From the NCBI GenBank assembly GCA_964347135.1, contig CAYFXA010000001.1, forward strand, positions 7,581-71,580: DNA of 64,000 nucleotides, read 5' to 3'. A program made the position numbers and the translations under genes. Shown here piece after piece: positions 16,361 to 26,633 of this stretch. The DNA comes from CAYFXA01 sp964347135. Its GTDB lineage: Bacteria > Patescibacteriota > Microgenomatia > PFEM01 > JAHIFH01. How positions within the stretch are numbered: the first letter of the stretch is position 1; each line of letters starts with the position of its first letter. Under the pieces are notes generated by a model. It saw only the letters and a list, made by a program, of their open reading frames with translations, made no database searches and was not told the origin of the DNA.

Positions 16361-16389
16361 ATTCTACCAAAAATTGAACTTATTCTCAA
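16361..16389 (-). promoter_or_regulatory. Promoter of infA/alpha operon (TTGAGA-17-TAGAAT)
   Basis: On the minus strand TTGAGA (16384-16389), a 17-base spacer ending TGG, and TAGAAT (16361-16366), so an extended -10 with a good -35. It lies directly after the map stop codon. Confidence 0.75.
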
Positions 16390-16395
16390 GCGTAA

Positions 16396-16410
16396 ATAGG
16401 CACAGCCTAT
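16396..16410 (-). terminator. Hairpin at the end of map
   Basis: ATAGGC and GCCTAT form a 6-bp stem with a 3-base loop that overlaps the map stop codon, followed on the minus strand by only three T. It is a weak terminator candidate between the rplC-map and infA-rpsI units. Confidence 0.4.
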
Positions 16411-17150
16411 GACTGGGTTAGGTTCAATGGTCCTCTTTTTGTAACCGCTACCGTATCTTCAAAAAGTCCTGCTAACTGACCATCAGCGGTCTCCACTGTC
16501 CAACCATCGTCATTAACTACCATCTCATATTTCCCTTTTGTATAAATCACTTCAATGGCAAGAACCATCCCTGGTTTTAATTTTTCGGTTGCAGCAATTT
16601 CTCCCTTCAAAAAACAAGGAATTTGGGGCGACTCGTGAAGTTTTCTACCAACACCATGACCAACCAGGGCGCGAATTGGTTGAAAACCATGCTTTTTAAT
16701 TTCTTTTTCCATTGCTTGAGAAATGTGGCCCACTCGATTACCTGGCAGAGCCGCGTCAACGGCTTTAGCCAAGGCTTTTCTTCCAGCTATCAGAAACCTT
16801 TCGCTTTGGTCTTTTCTTCCAACCCTAATTGTCTCTGCCTTATCGGTATGAAAACCTTGGTAAAACATGCCGATATCAATGCTAAGAATATCACCTGCTT
16901 TTAACTGATAATCGGCTGGTACTCCATGAACCACGCCCTGATTAACGTTAAGACAACTTGCCCAATAATAGCCTTCAACCATTTTAAAGGAAGGCCTGCC
17001 TTTTTGTTTTTTAATGAGCCTTTCAATAAGATAATCAATTTCCTTTAAACTCATCCCTGGCTCTATCTTGAGTTGTTTGAAAACCCAAGCTAATTTCCTG
17101 CCTCCTTGTTGCATCACTTCAATTTCTTCAGCTGACTTTATGGGAATCAT
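16407..17150 (-). CDS. map: Methionine aminopeptidase, type I
   Basis: A 247-residue metalloprotease that removes the N-terminal Met from nascent proteins. Metal and active-site segments are GVVHGVPADYQLKAGDILSIDIG, FHTDKAETI, VGHGVGRKLHESPQIP and MVLAIEVIYT. The start overlaps the adk stop by 4 bases (ATGA). Gene order secY-adk-map is the common bacterial one. Confidence 0.96.
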   Translation of the reverse strand: MIPIKSAEEIEVMQQGGRKLAWVFKQLKIEPGMSLKEIDYLIERLIKKQKGRPSFKMVEGYYWASCLNVNQGVVHGVPADYQLKAGDILSIDIGMFYQGFHTDKAETIRVGRKDQSERFLIAGRKALAKAVDAALPGNRVGHISQAMEKEIKKHGFQPIRALVGHGVGRKLHESPQIPCFLKGEIAATEKLKPGMVLAIEVIYTKGKYEMVVNDDGWTVETADGQLAGLFEDTVAVTKRGPLNLTQS

Positions 17151-17794
17151 TGCTTCAACCGAGCCATAATATCCTGGTGAATAGCCCTGATTGATCTTTC
17201 ACCATCAACCTCCATAAGGATTCCTTTTCGACGAACATAATTTATCAAGGGCTCAGTTAGTTGATGGTAAACTTTAAGCCTTTTTTTAACTACCTCTGGC
17301 TTGTCATCTTTGCGTTGATTCAATTTAACCTGACACTGATCACAAAGTTGATTTTTTCGAGGCGGTTTGGTTATCAAGTTGTATTCAGCATCACATTGTG
17401 AACAAACTCGTCGGGAGTCAATTCGTTTAACAGAAGTATCATCGCTAACATCTAAATAAATCACTTTGTCTATTTTCATTCCTCTTGCTTCCAACATTTC
17501 CTCTAAATCCTGATATTGACTTAATTTGCGAGGATAACCATCAAAAACAATTCCTTTTAACGCCTCCCTTTTATCCAACCAGTCGCTAGCAACTTTTTTA
17601 ATAATGGCATCGGATACTAAAACTCCTTTTTGGTGCATAATTCGGTCAATTTTTTTACCAAAAGGTGTTTTCTCTTTCACTATTTCTCTTAAAACATCGC
17701 CCATCTCAAGATAGGCAAGTTGCAATTTTTTTGCTAAAAGTTCAGCTTGGGTCCCTTTTCCTGACGCCGGCTGGCCTAAGATAATGATATTCAT
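17147..17794 (-). CDS. adk: Adenylate kinase, zinc-LID type
   Basis: A 215-residue kinase catalysing ATP + AMP to 2 ADP. The P-loop is GQPASGKGT (7-15), the NMP-binding region has [11 protein letters not shown], and the LID contains four cysteines (C131, C134, C151, C154) for structural zinc. Starts and stops overlap secY and map by 4 bases each. Confidence 0.95.
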   Translation of the reverse strand: MNIIILGQPASGKGTQAELLAKKLQLAYLEMGDVLREIVKEKTPFGKKIDRIMHQKGVLVSDAIIKKVASDWLDKREALKGIVFDGYPRKLSQYQDLEEMLEARGMKIDKVIYLDVSDDTSVKRIDSRRVCSQCDAEYNLITKPPRKNQLCDQCQVKLNQRKDDKPEVVKKRLKVYHQLTEPLINYVRRKGILMEVDGERSIRAIHQDIMARLKQ

Positions 17795-19077
17795 CGCAAA
17801 AATCCTTCGTAACTCCTCATTGTCATCATCGCCTCTAACTGACGAGTGGTTTCCAAAATAACGGAAACAACAATAAGAATGCTCGTCCCGCCAATGGTTA
17901 AAGTGGCGATTCCCGTTAAGCCTTGAGCAATTGACGGCAAAATGGCAATCAAACCCAAGAAAATCGCACCAGCTAAAGTAATTCTGTTTAAAATGCGGTT
18001 CAAATAGTTCGCCGTTGGTTGACCGGGTCGAATACCGGGAATAAAACCACCATATTTTCTAATTTCCTCAGCAATTTTATCGGGGTTAAAAACCACGGCC
18101 GTATAAAAATAAGTAAAGCCAACCACAAGAAAGAAATAAGTCAAATTGTAGATGGCTCCACCGGGTTGGAAAACATTTGCCAAACTGGTCGCTATTTTAG
18201 CCACGGTTGGTTGAGGAACACCTTGCAAAAAACTGCCCAACATTGAGGGCAAAAGAATCAAAGAAACAGCAAAAATAATGGGAATCACTCCCGCCTGATT
18301 AATTTTAAGAGGCAAATAGGTAGATTGACCGCCATAAATTTTTCTTCCTCGAACTCGACGAGCATATTGAATTCTAATTTTTCGACTTGACTCATCAACA
18401 ACAACAATGGCAGTAATAACCGACAAAGCCATTACCAAAAAGACAATCAAATTAAACAAATTGCCTGGTTCAAAAATGGCAAATGTTTGACCTATTTGAA
18501 CCGGATAGCGAGAAACAATCCCAGCAAAAATTAACATCGAAATTCCGTTGCCAATCCCGTATTCACTAATTAACTCGCCGAGCCACATTAGGAAAATTGT
18601 TCCAGCAATCATCGTTACCACAAGACTAACTAAATTTAGAGGTGCTAAGGTGCCAATAATCTGTTGATTTCTTAAAAGAGCGTACATTCCCAAAGACTGA
18701 ACCCCTGCCAAAGGCACGGTTAAAATTCGGGTGTATTGATTAATTTTTTGTCTTCCGTATTCGCCTTCTTTAGATAATTCTTCCAACTGGGGAATGACCA
18801 TGGTGAGTAATTGGAAAATAATCGAGGCGTTAATGTAAGGGTTTAATCCCAAAGCCATAATCGAAAAGTTGGCCAATGTTCCTCCAGAAAAAATATCCAA
18901 TAAACCCAATAACTGATTCCGCTCAAACAATTGGCGGAGGGCAACGATATCAACCCCGGCAACGGGAATGTGAGCGGCAAAACGAAAAAGAACAAAAATA
19001 GCGCCAGTGAATAGAAGCTTCTTTCTTAAATCAGCAATCTTCCAAGCATTAACAATTGTATTTAAAATTCGGTTCAT
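17791..19077 (-). CDS. secY: Preprotein translocase subunit SecY
   Basis: A 428-residue ten-helix channel protein. It has [12 protein letters not shown] and the plug region, [34 protein letters not shown], and the cytoplasmic loop with [21 protein letters not shown] ([17 protein letters not shown]). It lies directly after rplO, its usual location. It exports the signal-peptide proteins of this window. Confidence 0.97.
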   Translation of the reverse strand: MNRILNTIVNAWKIADLRKKLLFTGAIFVLFRFAAHIPVAGVDIVALRQLFERNQLLGLLDIFSGGTLANFSIMALGLNPYINASIIFQLLTMVIPQLEELSKEGEYGRQKINQYTRILTVPLAGVQSLGMYALLRNQQIIGTLAPLNLVSLVVTMIAGTIFLMWLGELISEYGIGNGISMLIFAGIVSRYPVQIGQTFAIFEPGNLFNLIVFLVMALSVITAIVVVDESSRKIRIQYARRVRGRKIYGGQSTYLPLKINQAGVIPIIFAVSLILLPSMLGSFLQGVPQPTVAKIATSLANVFQPGGAIYNLTYFFLVVGFTYFYTAVVFNPDKIAEEIRKYGGFIPGIRPGQPTANYLNRILNRITLAGAIFLGLIAILPSIAQGLTGIATLTIGGTSILIVVSVILETTRQLEAMMTMRSYEGFLR

Positions 19078-19611
19078 TTATTTTCCTTTCTTTTTAGTTT
19101 TCCTTGGTGTTTTTTTCTTGGTTTTTGGCTTCCTTTTTTTAGCAACAACTTTCTTTTTAACTCCAACCACTTTTCCTCCGGCTTTAGTAATTTTTTTTGC
19201 CGCCCCTTTTGAGGTTGGTAACTCGACCGTTAAAGCAACCTTCAAATCACCATCACCTAAAATTTTAACACCTTGTTTTCTAGCTTCATTTGTAGCAATA
19301 ATGCCCTTTTTCACTAAAGTAGTTAAATTAACTTTTTCCCCTTTTTTATAAAAATTAAGGTATTTAACATTAACCACTAAAGGTTTAGGTTTCAAAGACT
19401 TAAATTTCCCCTTACCTCGCTGAAGGGGTAATCTTTTAAGAAAAGATTTTTTAGTTTTTGTTCCTTCAAAAGTCAAACCAACTTTACCCCGAGCTTTGAG
19501 TCCTTTGGCTCCTCGACCAACGGTGTGACCACCTTTTCCTGAACCATACCCTCGACCCACTCTTTTTTTCTTTTTTTTGGTTGTTTTGGGTAGTTTATTT
19601 AATTTAGCCAT
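19078..19611 (-). CDS. rplO: 50S ribosomal protein L15 with basic tail
   Basis: A 177-residue L15: KKRVGRGYGSGKGGHTVGRGAKG at the N-terminus and FEGTKTKKSFLKRLPLQRG. The conserved core ends near VELPTSKGAAKKI, and about 30 further residues are a Lys/Arg/Thr-rich tail. It is separated from rpsE by a single base, leaving no room for rpmD (L30). Confidence 0.94.
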   Translation of the reverse strand: MAKLNKLPKTTKKKKKRVGRGYGSGKGGHTVGRGAKGLKARGKVGLTFEGTKTKKSFLKRLPLQRGKGKFKSLKPKPLVVNVKYLNFYKKGEKVNLTTLVKKGIIATNEARKQGVKILGDGDLKVALTVELPTSKGAAKKITKAGGKVVGVKKKVVAKKRKPKTKKKTPRKTKKKGK

Positions 19612-19612
19612 T

Positions 19613-20098
19613 TTACTTTCCTTTATAACTCTTAAGTTGTTTTAAAGCTTCAAGAGTAGCGTAAACATTATTAATCTTATTATTACTCCCCATGATTTTA
19701 GAAACAATATCTTTAATGCCAGCCGCTTCAACCACCACCCGAACTGCTCCACCTGCTTTAACCCCGGTTCCTGGTGGGGCTGGCTTTAACAAAATTTTGG
19801 CGGCCCCCCGCTTAATTTTAACTTCATGAGGAATGGTTGTTCCTTTCATTGGGACTTGAATCATTTTTCTTCTCGCCTGTCTAAAACCTTTTTTAATGCC
19901 GGAAACAACATCTGGTGCTTTACCTAGGCCAACCCCGACTCTACCTTTTTTATCACCAACAACGGTTAAAACCGAAAAGCTAATTCGGTTGCCGCCTTTG
20001 GTTTTTTTGGAAACCCGATTAACCTGAACAACCTTCTCCTCAAACTCTTTTTCCTCTTGGTTCTCTTCTGGAATTTTTGGTTTTGGTTCTTCCGCCAT
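19613..20098 (-). CDS. rpsE: 30S ribosomal protein S5
   Basis: A 161-residue S5 with [27 protein letters not shown] (double-stranded RNA-binding fold), [13 protein letters not shown] and the [21 protein letters not shown] region. It takes part in decoding accuracy and the mRNA entry channel. The start overlaps the rplR stop by one base. Confidence 0.96.
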   Translation of the reverse strand: MAEEPKPKIPEENQEEKEFEEKVVQVNRVSKKTKGGNRISFSVLTVVGDKKGRVGVGLGKAPDVVSGIKKGFRQARRKMIQVPMKGTTIPHEVKIKRGAAKILLKPAPPGTGVKAGGAVRVVVEAAGIKDIVSKIMGSNNKINNVYATLEALKQLKSYKGK

Positions 20099-20445
20099 TA
20101 AAATTTCAGTCCTCCTTTCCTCGCCCCTTCGGCCAAAGCCTTAACTCGGCCATGATAGCGATAAGGTCCGCGGTCAAAAACAACTTCTTTAATCTTCTTT
20201 TTCAAGGATTTTTTAGCCAATAACTCTCCCACTAACCTGGCCTTTTCCGTTTTTGTCAGTTTATTTTTAGACTTAATATCCTTTTCGCTGGCAGCAACAA
20301 GAGTTTTTCTGGCTCCATCATCAATCAATTGGGCATAAACTTTTTTGTTGGAACGAAAAACGGACAATCTCGGTCTTTTCATCGTTCCTTTGATTTTTTT
20401 ACCCACTCTGGTTTTTCTTCTTTGTTTCTGGGTTATTTTCATCAT
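20098..20445 (-). CDS. rplR: 50S ribosomal protein L18
   Basis: A 115-residue L18, which binds 5S r[23 protein letters not shown] and [28 protein letters not shown] longer frame to 20475 starts inside rplF. Two consecutive ATG codons (20445 and 20442) follow GGAGAG, and the first is chosen. Confidence 0.94.
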   Translation of the reverse strand: MMKITQKQRRKTRVGKKIKGTMKRPRLSVFRSNKKVYAQLIDDGARKTLVAASEKDIKSKNKLTKTEKARLVGELLAKKSLKKKIKEVVFDRGPYRYHGRVKALAEGARKGGLKF

Positions 20446-20446
20446 C

Positions 20447-21013
20447 TTACTCTCCTGGACCAAATCCAGCGGCACCCACTTTTCCAGCTTTACCTGGTTT
20501 GCGCTTTACTTCTTCGCCTTGATAACGAATTCCTTTGCCTTTGTAGGGCTCTGGAGGTCTAATTTGACGAATTTTTGCTGCCACTTGACCCACTAAACCC
20601 TTATCAGTTCCGGAAATCTTAATCGTGTCTTTGTCTTCAACTTCGAATTGAATGCCTTCAATCGGCTCAACCACTACTGGATGAGAAAAGCCTAAAGATA
20701 AACTCAATTTTTCTCCCTCTTTTTTCACTCGATAACCTGTTCCCACCAGTTTCAGAACCTGACTATAACCTTCGGTTACGCCAGCAATCATATTGGCAAT
20801 TAATGTCCTGGTTAAGCCATGTAAAGAGCGACTAAATCTATCATTCTTTTTTCGAACCACTTTAATTTCATTTTGACTGATCTCTATTTTCAATTCGGGC
20901 CTAATTTTTTGCTTTAACTCACCTTTGGGACCTTTAACCACTAAAGCCGGTTGGCGATAATCAACTTCAACGCCTTCAGGTATTTTAATTGGTTGTTGGC
21001 CGATTCTAGACAT
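20447..21013 (-). CDS. rplF: 50S ribosomal protein L6
   Basis: A 188-residue L6 starting [17 protein letters not shown], with the two alpha/beta repeats and the signature [24 protein letters not shown] near the C-terminus. The upstream in-frame extension to 21031 lies inside rpsH and is rejected. Two bases separate it from the rpsH stop. Confidence 0.96.
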   Translation of the reverse strand: MSRIGQQPIKIPEGVEVDYRQPALVVKGPKGELKQKIRPELKIEISQNEIKVVRKKNDRFSRSLHGLTRTLIANMIAGVTEGYSQVLKLVGTGYRVKKEGEKLSLSLGFSHPVVVEPIEGIQFEVEDKDTIKISGTDKGLVGQVAAKIRQIRPPEPYKGKGIRYQGEEVKRKPGKAGKVGAAGFGPGE

Positions 21014-21015
21014 TT

Positions 21016-21408
21016 TTACCAAACTTGACAAATAACTTCTCCGCCAAGATTTTTCTTTTTAGCTTCTTTACCTGTCATCAATCCTTGAGAGGTGGAAAGA
21101 ATTCTCATTCCAAAACCTCCTCGCAACGGCTTTAATTCTTTAGCCTGAAGATAAACCCTTAAACTGGGTTTTGAAACCCGTTCTATTTGGGTAAGGGCTG
21201 GTTTCTGTTGAGGGTATTTCAATTCCAAAATCAACTCTTTCTTTTGAGGTTTTTTGCCTTCAACAGCCATTTTTTTAAGATAACCCTCTTTAACTAAAAT
21301 TGCGGCTAAGTTCTTTTTAACGACTGAATAAGGCACCTTTATCTGTCGTTGATGAACAGAATAACCATTTCTAATCCTAGTAATTAAGTCACCAATTGGG
21401 TCAGTCAT
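21016..21408 (-). CDS. rpsH: 30S ribosomal protein S8
   Basis: A 130-residue S8 starting MTDPIGDLITRIRNGY, with RVSKPSLRVYLQAKELKPLRGGFGMRILSTSQGLMTGKEAKKKNLGGEVICQVW, the conserved C-terminal domain. It binds central-domain 16S rRNA and in many bacteria represses the spc operon. Confidence 0.96.
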   Translation of the reverse strand: MTDPIGDLITRIRNGYSVHQRQIKVPYSVVKKNLAAILVKEGYLKKMAVEGKKPQKKELILELKYPQQKPALTQIERVSKPSLRVYLQAKELKPLRGGFGMRILSTSQGLMTGKEAKKKNLGGEVICQVW

Positions 21409-21409
21409 A

Positions 21410-21595
21410 TTACCAACTTGCCTTGGTTACCCCAGGCAATTCTCCTTTATGAGCTAACTCACGAAAACAAAGGCGACAAATACCAAAGAGACGAATATAG
21501 CCTCTTGGTCGTCCGCAAAGACGACAGCGATTATGTTGTCGACTTGAATATTTCGGCTTTTTCTGATCTTTAACAAATTTTGACGTTTTTGCCAT
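21410..21595 (-). CDS. rpsN: 30S ribosomal protein S14, zinc type
   Basis: A 61-residue zinc-binding S14 with [20 protein letters not shown] (two CxxC pairs) and [18 protein letters not shown]. It sits between rplE and rpsH, as usual in the spc operon. Confidence 0.96.
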   Translation of the reverse strand: MAKTSKFVKDQKKPKYSSRQHNRCRLCGRPRGYIRLFGICRLCFRELAHKGELPGVTKASW

Positions 21596-21600
21596 TGATT

Positions 21601-22149
21601 TTATCCTTTCTCAAAAGGCATACCTAGTAATGCTAATAATTTTTCAGCTTTCTCATCGGTCTTGGCATTGGTAACAATCGTAATTTCCAATCCTCTAACT
21701 TTGTCAATTTTAGCAGGGTCAACTTCTGGAAAAACGATTTGTTCTGGGATACCCAAACTGTAATTCCCTTGACCATCAAAACTTTTTAAGGAAACGCCCT
21801 GAAAATCTCTTAATCTGGGCAAAGTCACCTTAACTAATTTCTCAAAAAAATCGTACATTCTTTGGCCTCTTAAAGTAACCATTAAACCAATAGTTTGACC
21901 CGCCCGGAGTTTAAAACCAGCAATTGACTGACGAGCTTTAGTTATTTTTGGTTTCTGCCCCGTAATAACAGCTAAATCACCCCTTGCTGCTTCGAGTGCT
22001 TTTTTATTCTCCATTGCTTCACTCAAACCAATATTAACAACAATTTTATCCATTCTTGGTGCTGCCAAAAAATTAGCCAACCCCAGTTCTTTAGCTAATT
22101 TTGGCGCAATTTTCTCTTGATATTCTTTTTTTAAATTAGTGCCTGACAT
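21601..22149 (-). CDS. rplE: 50S ribosomal protein L5
   Basis: A 182-residue L5, a 5S rRNA and tRNA contact: [56 protein letters not shown], and [16 protein letters not shown]. The ATG at 22149 overlaps the rplX end by 19 bases; an upstream TTG is less likely. Confidence 0.95.
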   Translation of the reverse strand: MSGTNLKKEYQEKIAPKLAKELGLANFLAAPRMDKIVVNIGLSEAMENKKALEAARGDLAVITGQKPKITKARQSIAGFKLRAGQTIGLMVTLRGQRMYDFFEKLVKVTLPRLRDFQGVSLKSFDGQGNYSLGIPEQIVFPEVDPAKIDKVRGLEITIVTNAKTDEKAEKLLALLGMPFEKG

Positions 22150-22436
22150 TTTCGACAAATTCTACTTTTACTTCCTTTACTAACTTGATAACCAACTCGA
22201 GTCGGTTTTTTACATTTAGGACAAAATAAAGCAACATTAGCGATTGCCAAGGGTTTGACAATCTCAATAATCCCACCTGGTTTTTTTTCACTCTGTTTTC
22301 GAGCATGTTTTTTGTAAATATTAATTCCTGGAATAAGAACTTTACCGGTTTTGGGAAGGATTTTTTCTATCTTTCCCTTCCGACCTTTATCTTTACCCCT
22401 GGTGATAATCACCGAATCGCCTTTTTTTAGCTTCAT
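22131..22436 (-). CDS. rplX: 50S ribosomal protein L24
   Basis: A 101-residue L24 with a KOW motif ([25 protein letters not shown]) and a C-terminal zinc-ribbon-like CPKC and CRKC pair. It initiates 50S assembly. The start overlaps rplN by 4 bases. Confidence 0.95.
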   Translation of the reverse strand: MKLKKGDSVIITRGKDKGRKGKIEKILPKTGKVLIPGINIYKKHARKQSEKKPGGIIEIVKPLAIANVALFCPKCKKPTRVGYQVSKGSKSRICRKCQALI

Positions 22437-22801
22437 ATAACCTCCGGTGCTAAAGAAGCAATTTTTGCATAACCCAAGTCTTTAATCTCTCTGGCAATCG
22501 GACCCAAAATTCTTGTTCCTTTTGGATTTCCTTGTTTGTCAATAATCACCGCCGCATTATCATCAAAACGAATGTAGGAACCATCAGGACGACCTTTTTC
22601 TTTTTTTGTCCGAACAATCACTGCTCTCACGATTTCTGAATCCTTTACCACTCCTTCTGGATCCGCCTGATCAACCACGGCCACAACCACGTCCCCAAGA
22701 TGACCAAAACGTCTTTTTGAACCACCAAGAACCCGGATAACATTCAACCTTTTTGCGCCACTGTTATCAGCTGGTTTTAAAACGCTTCTTAATTGAATCA
22801 T
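22433..22801 (-). CDS. rplN: 50S ribosomal protein L14
   Basis: A 122-residue L14: [42 protein letters not shown], and [32 protein letters not shown]. It forms inter-subunit bridges. The start overlaps rpsQ by 4 bases. Confidence 0.97.
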   Translation of the reverse strand: MIQLRSVLKPADNSGAKRLNVIRVLGGSKRRFGHLGDVVVAVVDQADPEGVVKDSEIVRAVIVRTKKEKGRPDGSYIRFDDNAAVIIDKQGNPKGTRILGPIAREIKDLGYAKIASLAPEVI

Positions 22802-23028
22802 TTTTTTACCACCTCAATAATTTTCCATTTTTTCGTTTTACTAATTGGTTTGGTTTCAACAAGTGTTACCCAATCACCCACCTTAACTCCCAACTCATCA
22901 TGAGCATGAAATTTTTTCTTTGTTTTTACCCTCTTTTTATAAATCGGGTGGGCCACGAGTCTGATTACTTCAACCGTGGCTGTTTTATCCATTTTGGTGC
23001 TAATAACCTGTCCAGTAAATTTTTTCAT
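22798..23028 (-). CDS. rpsQ: 30S ribosomal protein S17
   Basis: A 76-residue OB-fold S17: [70 protein letters not shown]. It overlaps rpmC and rplN by 4 bases each. Confidence 0.95.
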   Translation of the reverse strand: MKKFTGQVISTKMDKTATVEVIRLVAHPIYKKRVKTKKKFHAHDELGVKVGDWVTLVETKPISKTKKWKIIEVVKK

Positions 23029-23228
23029 TGAGTTAACTCCTTTTCTTTTAGAACCGTTTTCAAAGCCGCTAAGTGATGGCGTTGATTGATTAAATCCCGA
23101 ACATTTTTAACCTTACCCGCCCTGGATTCCAATCTTAACTTAGCCAACTTTTTTTCTGCTTTAGCCACTTCTTTTTGGAGCTGGGCAATTGTTTTTTGAT
23201 GGAGTTCTTGTTTTTCTTTTTTTTTCAT
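23025..23228 (-). CDS. rpmC: 50S ribosomal protein L29
   Basis: A 67-residue two-helix L29. The recognisable part is RLESRAGKVKNVRDLINQRHHLAALKTVL. It sits between L16 and S17 as expected and lies near the peptide exit, where trigger factor and SRP dock. Confidence 0.92.
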   Translation of the reverse strand: MKKKEKQELHQKTIAQLQKEVAKAEKKLAKLRLESRAGKVKNVRDLINQRHHLAALKTVLKEKELTQ

Positions 23229-23231
23229 TAA

Positions 23232-23639
23232 CTACTCCTTTTTAACAAACTTGGTTTTAAAAGGCAGTTTGGCTCCAGCTCGCTCAATCGCTTCACTGGC
23301 AATCGCTTCCTCAACTCCGGCTAATTCAAAAATAATCCTCCCAGGGGTTACCACGGCCACGTAATGATCAACCGCTCCTTTTCCTGAACCCATCCTCACT
23401 CCAGCTGGTTTCTTAGTTACTGGTTTATCAGGAAAAACTCGAATCCAAACTTTACCCTGCCTTTTAGTTTGATGAGTAATCGCTCGTCGAGCGGCTTCGA
23501 TTTGTCGAGATGTTAACCAACCTCGACCCAAACTTTTCAAACCATAATCTCCAAAAGCCAGAGTTGAACCCCGAACCGACTTACCTTTCATTTTGCCGCG
23601 AAATTGTTTCCGATATTTCTTCTTTTTTGGCTCTAACAT
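23232..23639 (-). CDS. rplP: 50S ribosomal protein L16
   Basis: A 135-residue L16: [82 protein letters not shown]. It helps position A-site tRNA. The arginine site for YcfD-type hydroxylation cannot be judged. Confidence 0.96.
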   Translation of the reverse strand: MLEPKKKKYRKQFRGKMKGKSVRGSTLAFGDYGLKSLGRGWLTSRQIEAARRAITHQTKRQGKVWIRVFPDKPVTKKPAGVRMGSGKGAVDHYVAVVTPGRIIFELAGVEEAIASEAIERAGAKLPFKTKFVKKE

Positions 23640-24289
23640 TAAGTCTCCTTTTTTTCACCTTTATAAATCCAAACTTTTACACCGACGTAGCCAAAGCGGG
23701 TTAAGGCGGGTATTTGAGCGTAATCAATATCAGCTCGTAAAGTTTGTAAAGGCACAGCACCTTTTTTAAAAGTCTCGGTCCGACCAACTTCTGTTCCGCC
23801 AACTCGACCCGCAAGAGCAATTTTTACTCCTTTAGCACCAGCGCCCATCACTCTTTCAACCGCTTTGTTGGCCACTCGCCGATAGGGCATTCTTTTCTCT
23901 AATTGTTGTGCCACCCGGTTGGCCACCAAACGGGCTGATAATTCCGGCTCCTTAACTTCTTCAACATCAATTTCCAGATTTTTTTCTGGTTCAGGCAAAC
24001 TAACCATTCCCATCAATTCTTTTTTCAGTAATTCCAATCCTGTTCCACCGCGTCCGATTACCACTCCCGGACGGGAAACCACCAATGTTATTTTCATTTT
24101 ATTGATTGAACGGTAAATATGAACCTCAACAATTCCAGCTAAAGCCAGTTTATCCATTAAAAAACGACGGATTTTGTGGTCTTCTAAAATATTCTTCCGG
24201 TATTGTTTAGGATCCCGGGCAAACCAGCGTGATTTCCACTGTTTAGAATCTTTCAACCTAAAGCCAAAAGGATTAACTTTTTGTCCCAT
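23639..24289 (-). CDS. rpsC: 30S ribosomal protein S3
   Basis: A 216-residue S3 starting [12 protein letters not shown], with the KH domain motif [22 protein letters not shown] and the C-terminal domain [38 protein letters not shown]. An upstream extension to 24340 is rejected because the family start is MGQKVNP. It overlaps the rplV end by 17 bases. Confidence 0.96.
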   Translation of the reverse strand: MGQKVNPFGFRLKDSKQWKSRWFARDPKQYRKNILEDHKIRRFLMDKLALAGIVEVHIYRSINKMKITLVVSRPGVVIGRGGTGLELLKKELMGMVSLPEPEKNLEIDVEEVKEPELSARLVANRVAQQLEKRMPYRRVANKAVERVMGAGAKGVKIALAGRVGGTEVGRTETFKKGAVPLQTLRADIDYAQIPALTRFGYVGVKVWIYKGEKKET

Positions 24290-24659
24290 CTTTCTTACTC
24301 GCCTTAGTTTTAGCGGGTTTCTTTTTCTCCTTTCCTTCAAGAACTATTTTGATATGAGCCATTCTTTTTAAAATCTGGTGAATTCTGCCTTTGGCAACAA
24401 AACGATAACGCTTCATTTGCGGACCTTCACCAATTTCTAATCTTTTAATTTTTAAGTCCTCTTTATTAAGTTTAAAATTATTTTCCGCATTCGCCATTCC
24501 CTGTCTTAGGGTTTTAAGCAACAATCGGGCTGATTTTTTGTTAAGGCTCTTTAAAACCGTTTCTGCCTCCAAAGCGCTTAAACCCCGGATTTCATCTGCC
24601 GTCAGGCGTAATTTCCTTGGCGTTTGGCGAACAAATTTAGCTTGAGCAATAACTTCCAT
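24273..24659 (-). CDS. rplV: 50S ribosomal protein L22
   Basis: A 128-residue L22: AKFVRQTPRKLRLTADEIRGL, and the hairpin-adjacent KRLEIGEGPQMKRYRFVAKGRIHQILKRMAHIKIVL. It lines the exit tunnel. The C-terminus adds about 18 Lys-rich residues that overlap the rpsC start. Confidence 0.95.
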   Translation of the reverse strand: MEVIAQAKFVRQTPRKLRLTADEIRGLSALEAETVLKSLNKKSARLLLKTLRQGMANAENNFKLNKEDLKIKRLEIGEGPQMKRYRFVAKGRIHQILKRMAHIKIVLEGKEKKKPAKTKASKKDGTKS

Positions 24660-24664
24660 AATTC

Positions 24665-24949
24665 TTAAGTTTTGGTAATAACTCGCTTAACCACTCGACC
24701 ATGACCATGAAAAGTTCGGGTAGGGGCAAATTCGCCTAAGCGCTGACCGACCATTGCTTCAGTAATAAAAACATCAATAAAATTTCGACCATTATGAACC
24801 TGGAAAGTATGACCAACAAATTCAGGCGGAATTTGACTGGCTCTTGCCCAGGTTTTAATGGGCTCTTTTTTGCCTGCTTTTTTTTGGGCCATCACTTTTT
24901 TGAGCAATTTTGGGTCAATGTATGGTCCTTTTTTGGATGATCTACTCAT
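24665..24949 (-). CDS. rpsS: 30S ribosomal protein S19
   Basis: A 94-residue S19: [69 protein letters not shown]. It contacts the 23S rRNA A-site finger. The start overlaps the rplB end by 8 bases. Confidence 0.97.
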   Translation of the reverse strand: MSRSSKKGPYIDPKLLKKVMAQKKAGKKEPIKTWARASQIPPEFVGHTFQVHNGRNFIDVFITEAMVGQRLGEFAPTRTFHGHGRVVKRVITKT

Positions 24950-25697
24950 GTCTTCTTTTTCTTTCTTTAATAATTAACTTATCACTGTATTTCTTAGGTT
25001 TTCTGGTCTTTTTACCAAGGGTTTTCTTTCCCCAAGGTGACTTTGGACTGGGCATACCAATTGGTGATCTTCCCTCTCCACCACCATGGGGGTGAGCCCC
25101 AGGATGCATTGCCACTCCCCGAACAGAAGGACGAATGCCCATGTGTCTTTTTCTTCCTGCTTTACCCAATTTTCTTGTTTTCAATTCTGGTTTACTCACT
25201 TGACCAATGGTGGCGTAACATTCCTCTTTAATCATTCGCTGTTCGCCTGAAGGTAATTTAACAATCGCATAACCTTTTTCTTTGCTGGCAATCGTTGCCC
25301 CTGTACCTGCCCCACGCACAATCTGACCTCCCTTTCCTGGGATTAACTCAATATTGTGGATAACCGTACCAACCCGAATTCTTTTCAAAGGCAGGGCATT
25401 ACCTACTTTAAAATCAACTTTTTCGCCTGCCACCACTTGGTCGTCCACTTTTAGCCCGACTGGGGCGAGAATGTATCTTTTCTCACCATCAGGATAATGC
25501 AAAAGGGCAATGTCAGCACCTCGATTGGGGGCGTATTCAATCGAAACCACCTGAGCGGGAATATCTTTTTTATCTCTTTTGAAATCAATTTTTCTCAAAA
25601 ACCGCTTTTCTCTCCCACCCCGATGACGGGTGGTAATTTTACCCGTTGCATTTCGTCCTGCGCGTTTTTTAAGAATTCTTTTTAATTTCTTCGCCAT
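24942..25697 (-). CDS. rplB: 50S ribosomal protein L2, N-terminally short
   Basis: A 251-residue L2 near the peptidyl-transferase centre. The core is clear: [66 protein letters not shown], and the C-terminal [22 protein letters not shown] loop with the conserved His. The usual first 35-37 residues (the KPTSPGRR segment) are missing: rplW ends one base before the ATG, so there is no room for them. This looks like a true truncation, not a wrong start. Confidence 0.95.
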   Translation of the reverse strand: MAKKLKRILKKRAGRNATGKITTRHRGGREKRFLRKIDFKRDKKDIPAQVVSIEYAPNRGADIALLHYPDGEKRYILAPVGLKVDDQVVAGEKVDFKVGNALPLKRIRVGTVIHNIELIPGKGGQIVRGAGTGATIASKEKGYAIVKLPSGEQRMIKEECYATIGQVSKPELKTRKLGKAGRKRHMGIRPSVRGVAMHPGAHPHGGGEGRSPIGMPSPKSPWGKKTLGKKTRKPKKYSDKLIIKERKRRHE

Positions 25698-25698
25698 A

Positions 25699-25992
25699 TT
25701 ACTCACCACTTTCTAAAAGATCAATTTTTTCTCCCTCAACTAATTCAACAATCGCCTTTTTCCAATCAGCCTGCTTAACTGGTCGGCGATAGCGACCGCT
25801 TCTTTTGGTTTTGCCTCGAACCATCGTTGTTCTCACTTTTTTTACTTTAACCCCAAAAGCTTCTTCAACTGCTTGAGCAATATCCTTTTTAGTTGCTTGC
25901 CGATCAACTTCAAACAAATAGCGCCCCCAAACCGCTTCTTGGCTTGCTTTTTCGGTTACCACTGGCTTTTTTAAAACGTCTTTTGCTTTCAT
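25699..25992 (-). CDS. rplW: 50S ribosomal protein L23
   Basis: A 97-residue L23: [63 protein letters not shown]. It forms the exit-tunnel dock for SRP and trigger factor. It overlaps rplD by 4 bases. Confidence 0.95.
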   Translation of the reverse strand: MKAKDVLKKPVVTEKASQEAVWGRYLFEVDRQATKKDIAQAVEEAFGVKVKKVRTTMVRGKTKRSGRYRRPVKQADWKKAIVELVEGEKIDLLESGE

Positions 25993-26633
25993 GCTTTTTT
26001 ACCTGAAAAAGTTTCTTTCAATTTCTCAATACTTTCTTCCATCAAAACCAACTGGTCATGACTCAAAACTTGATAAGTATTAAGTTGATTTGCTTGGGCA
26101 AGTTCCACTCTTGCTAAATTTCTACCTGCTCGAATAACATTTTCCAAAACACTTGGTAAAACCAACAGGACTTTTTTCTTTTCTTTTAATGGCAAACCCG
26201 CCATGGTTTTAGCCATTTCTTTGGTTTTTGGCTCAATCTTGGCTAAACCTTTGATGGCGACGACTTCTTTTTCTTTCAACTTGCTCGTCAAAGCAGAGAA
26301 AAGAGCTTTTTTCTTCATTGCTTTGCTCATTTTGAGTTTATAATTTTCCTTCCCTGTTGGCCCATGGGCTCGACCCCCACCAACAAAAATCGGAGCATAG
26401 CGGTCGCCATGTCGAGCTCGACCCGTTCCTTTTTGACGCCAAATTTTTCTTCTTGAACCCCTAATCTCGGCTCGGGTCTTGGTTTTAGCCTTAGCCTTTC
26501 TTTGATTGGCTAAGTAAACCCTGACTGCTTGAGCCATAAGCTGCTCATTCACCGGAGCCGCAAAAATCTCTTTAGGCAAATTAATTCGCCCTGACTTTCT
26601 GCCCGTGATGGTGTACAAATCTGCTTTAGGCAT
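25989..26633 (-). CDS. rplD: 50S ribosomal protein L4
   Basis: A 214-residue L4: RAEIRGSRRKIWRQKGTGRARHGDRYAPIFVGGGRAHGPTGKENYKLKMSKAMKKKALFSALTSK, the tunnel-loop region, then the Rossmann-like C-terminal domain. In E. coli L4 represses the S10 operon through its leader. Here the operon begins one gene earlier, at rplC, with a structured leader. Confidence 0.95.
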   Translation of the reverse strand: MPKADLYTITGRKSGRINLPKEIFAAPVNEQLMAQAVRVYLANQRKAKAKTKTRAEIRGSRRKIWRQKGTGRARHGDRYAPIFVGGGRAHGPTGKENYKLKMSKAMKKKALFSALTSKLKEKEVVAIKGLAKIEPKTKEMAKTMAGLPLKEKKKVLLVLPSVLENVIRAGRNLARVELAQANQLNTYQVLSHDQLVLMEESIEKLKETFSGKKA

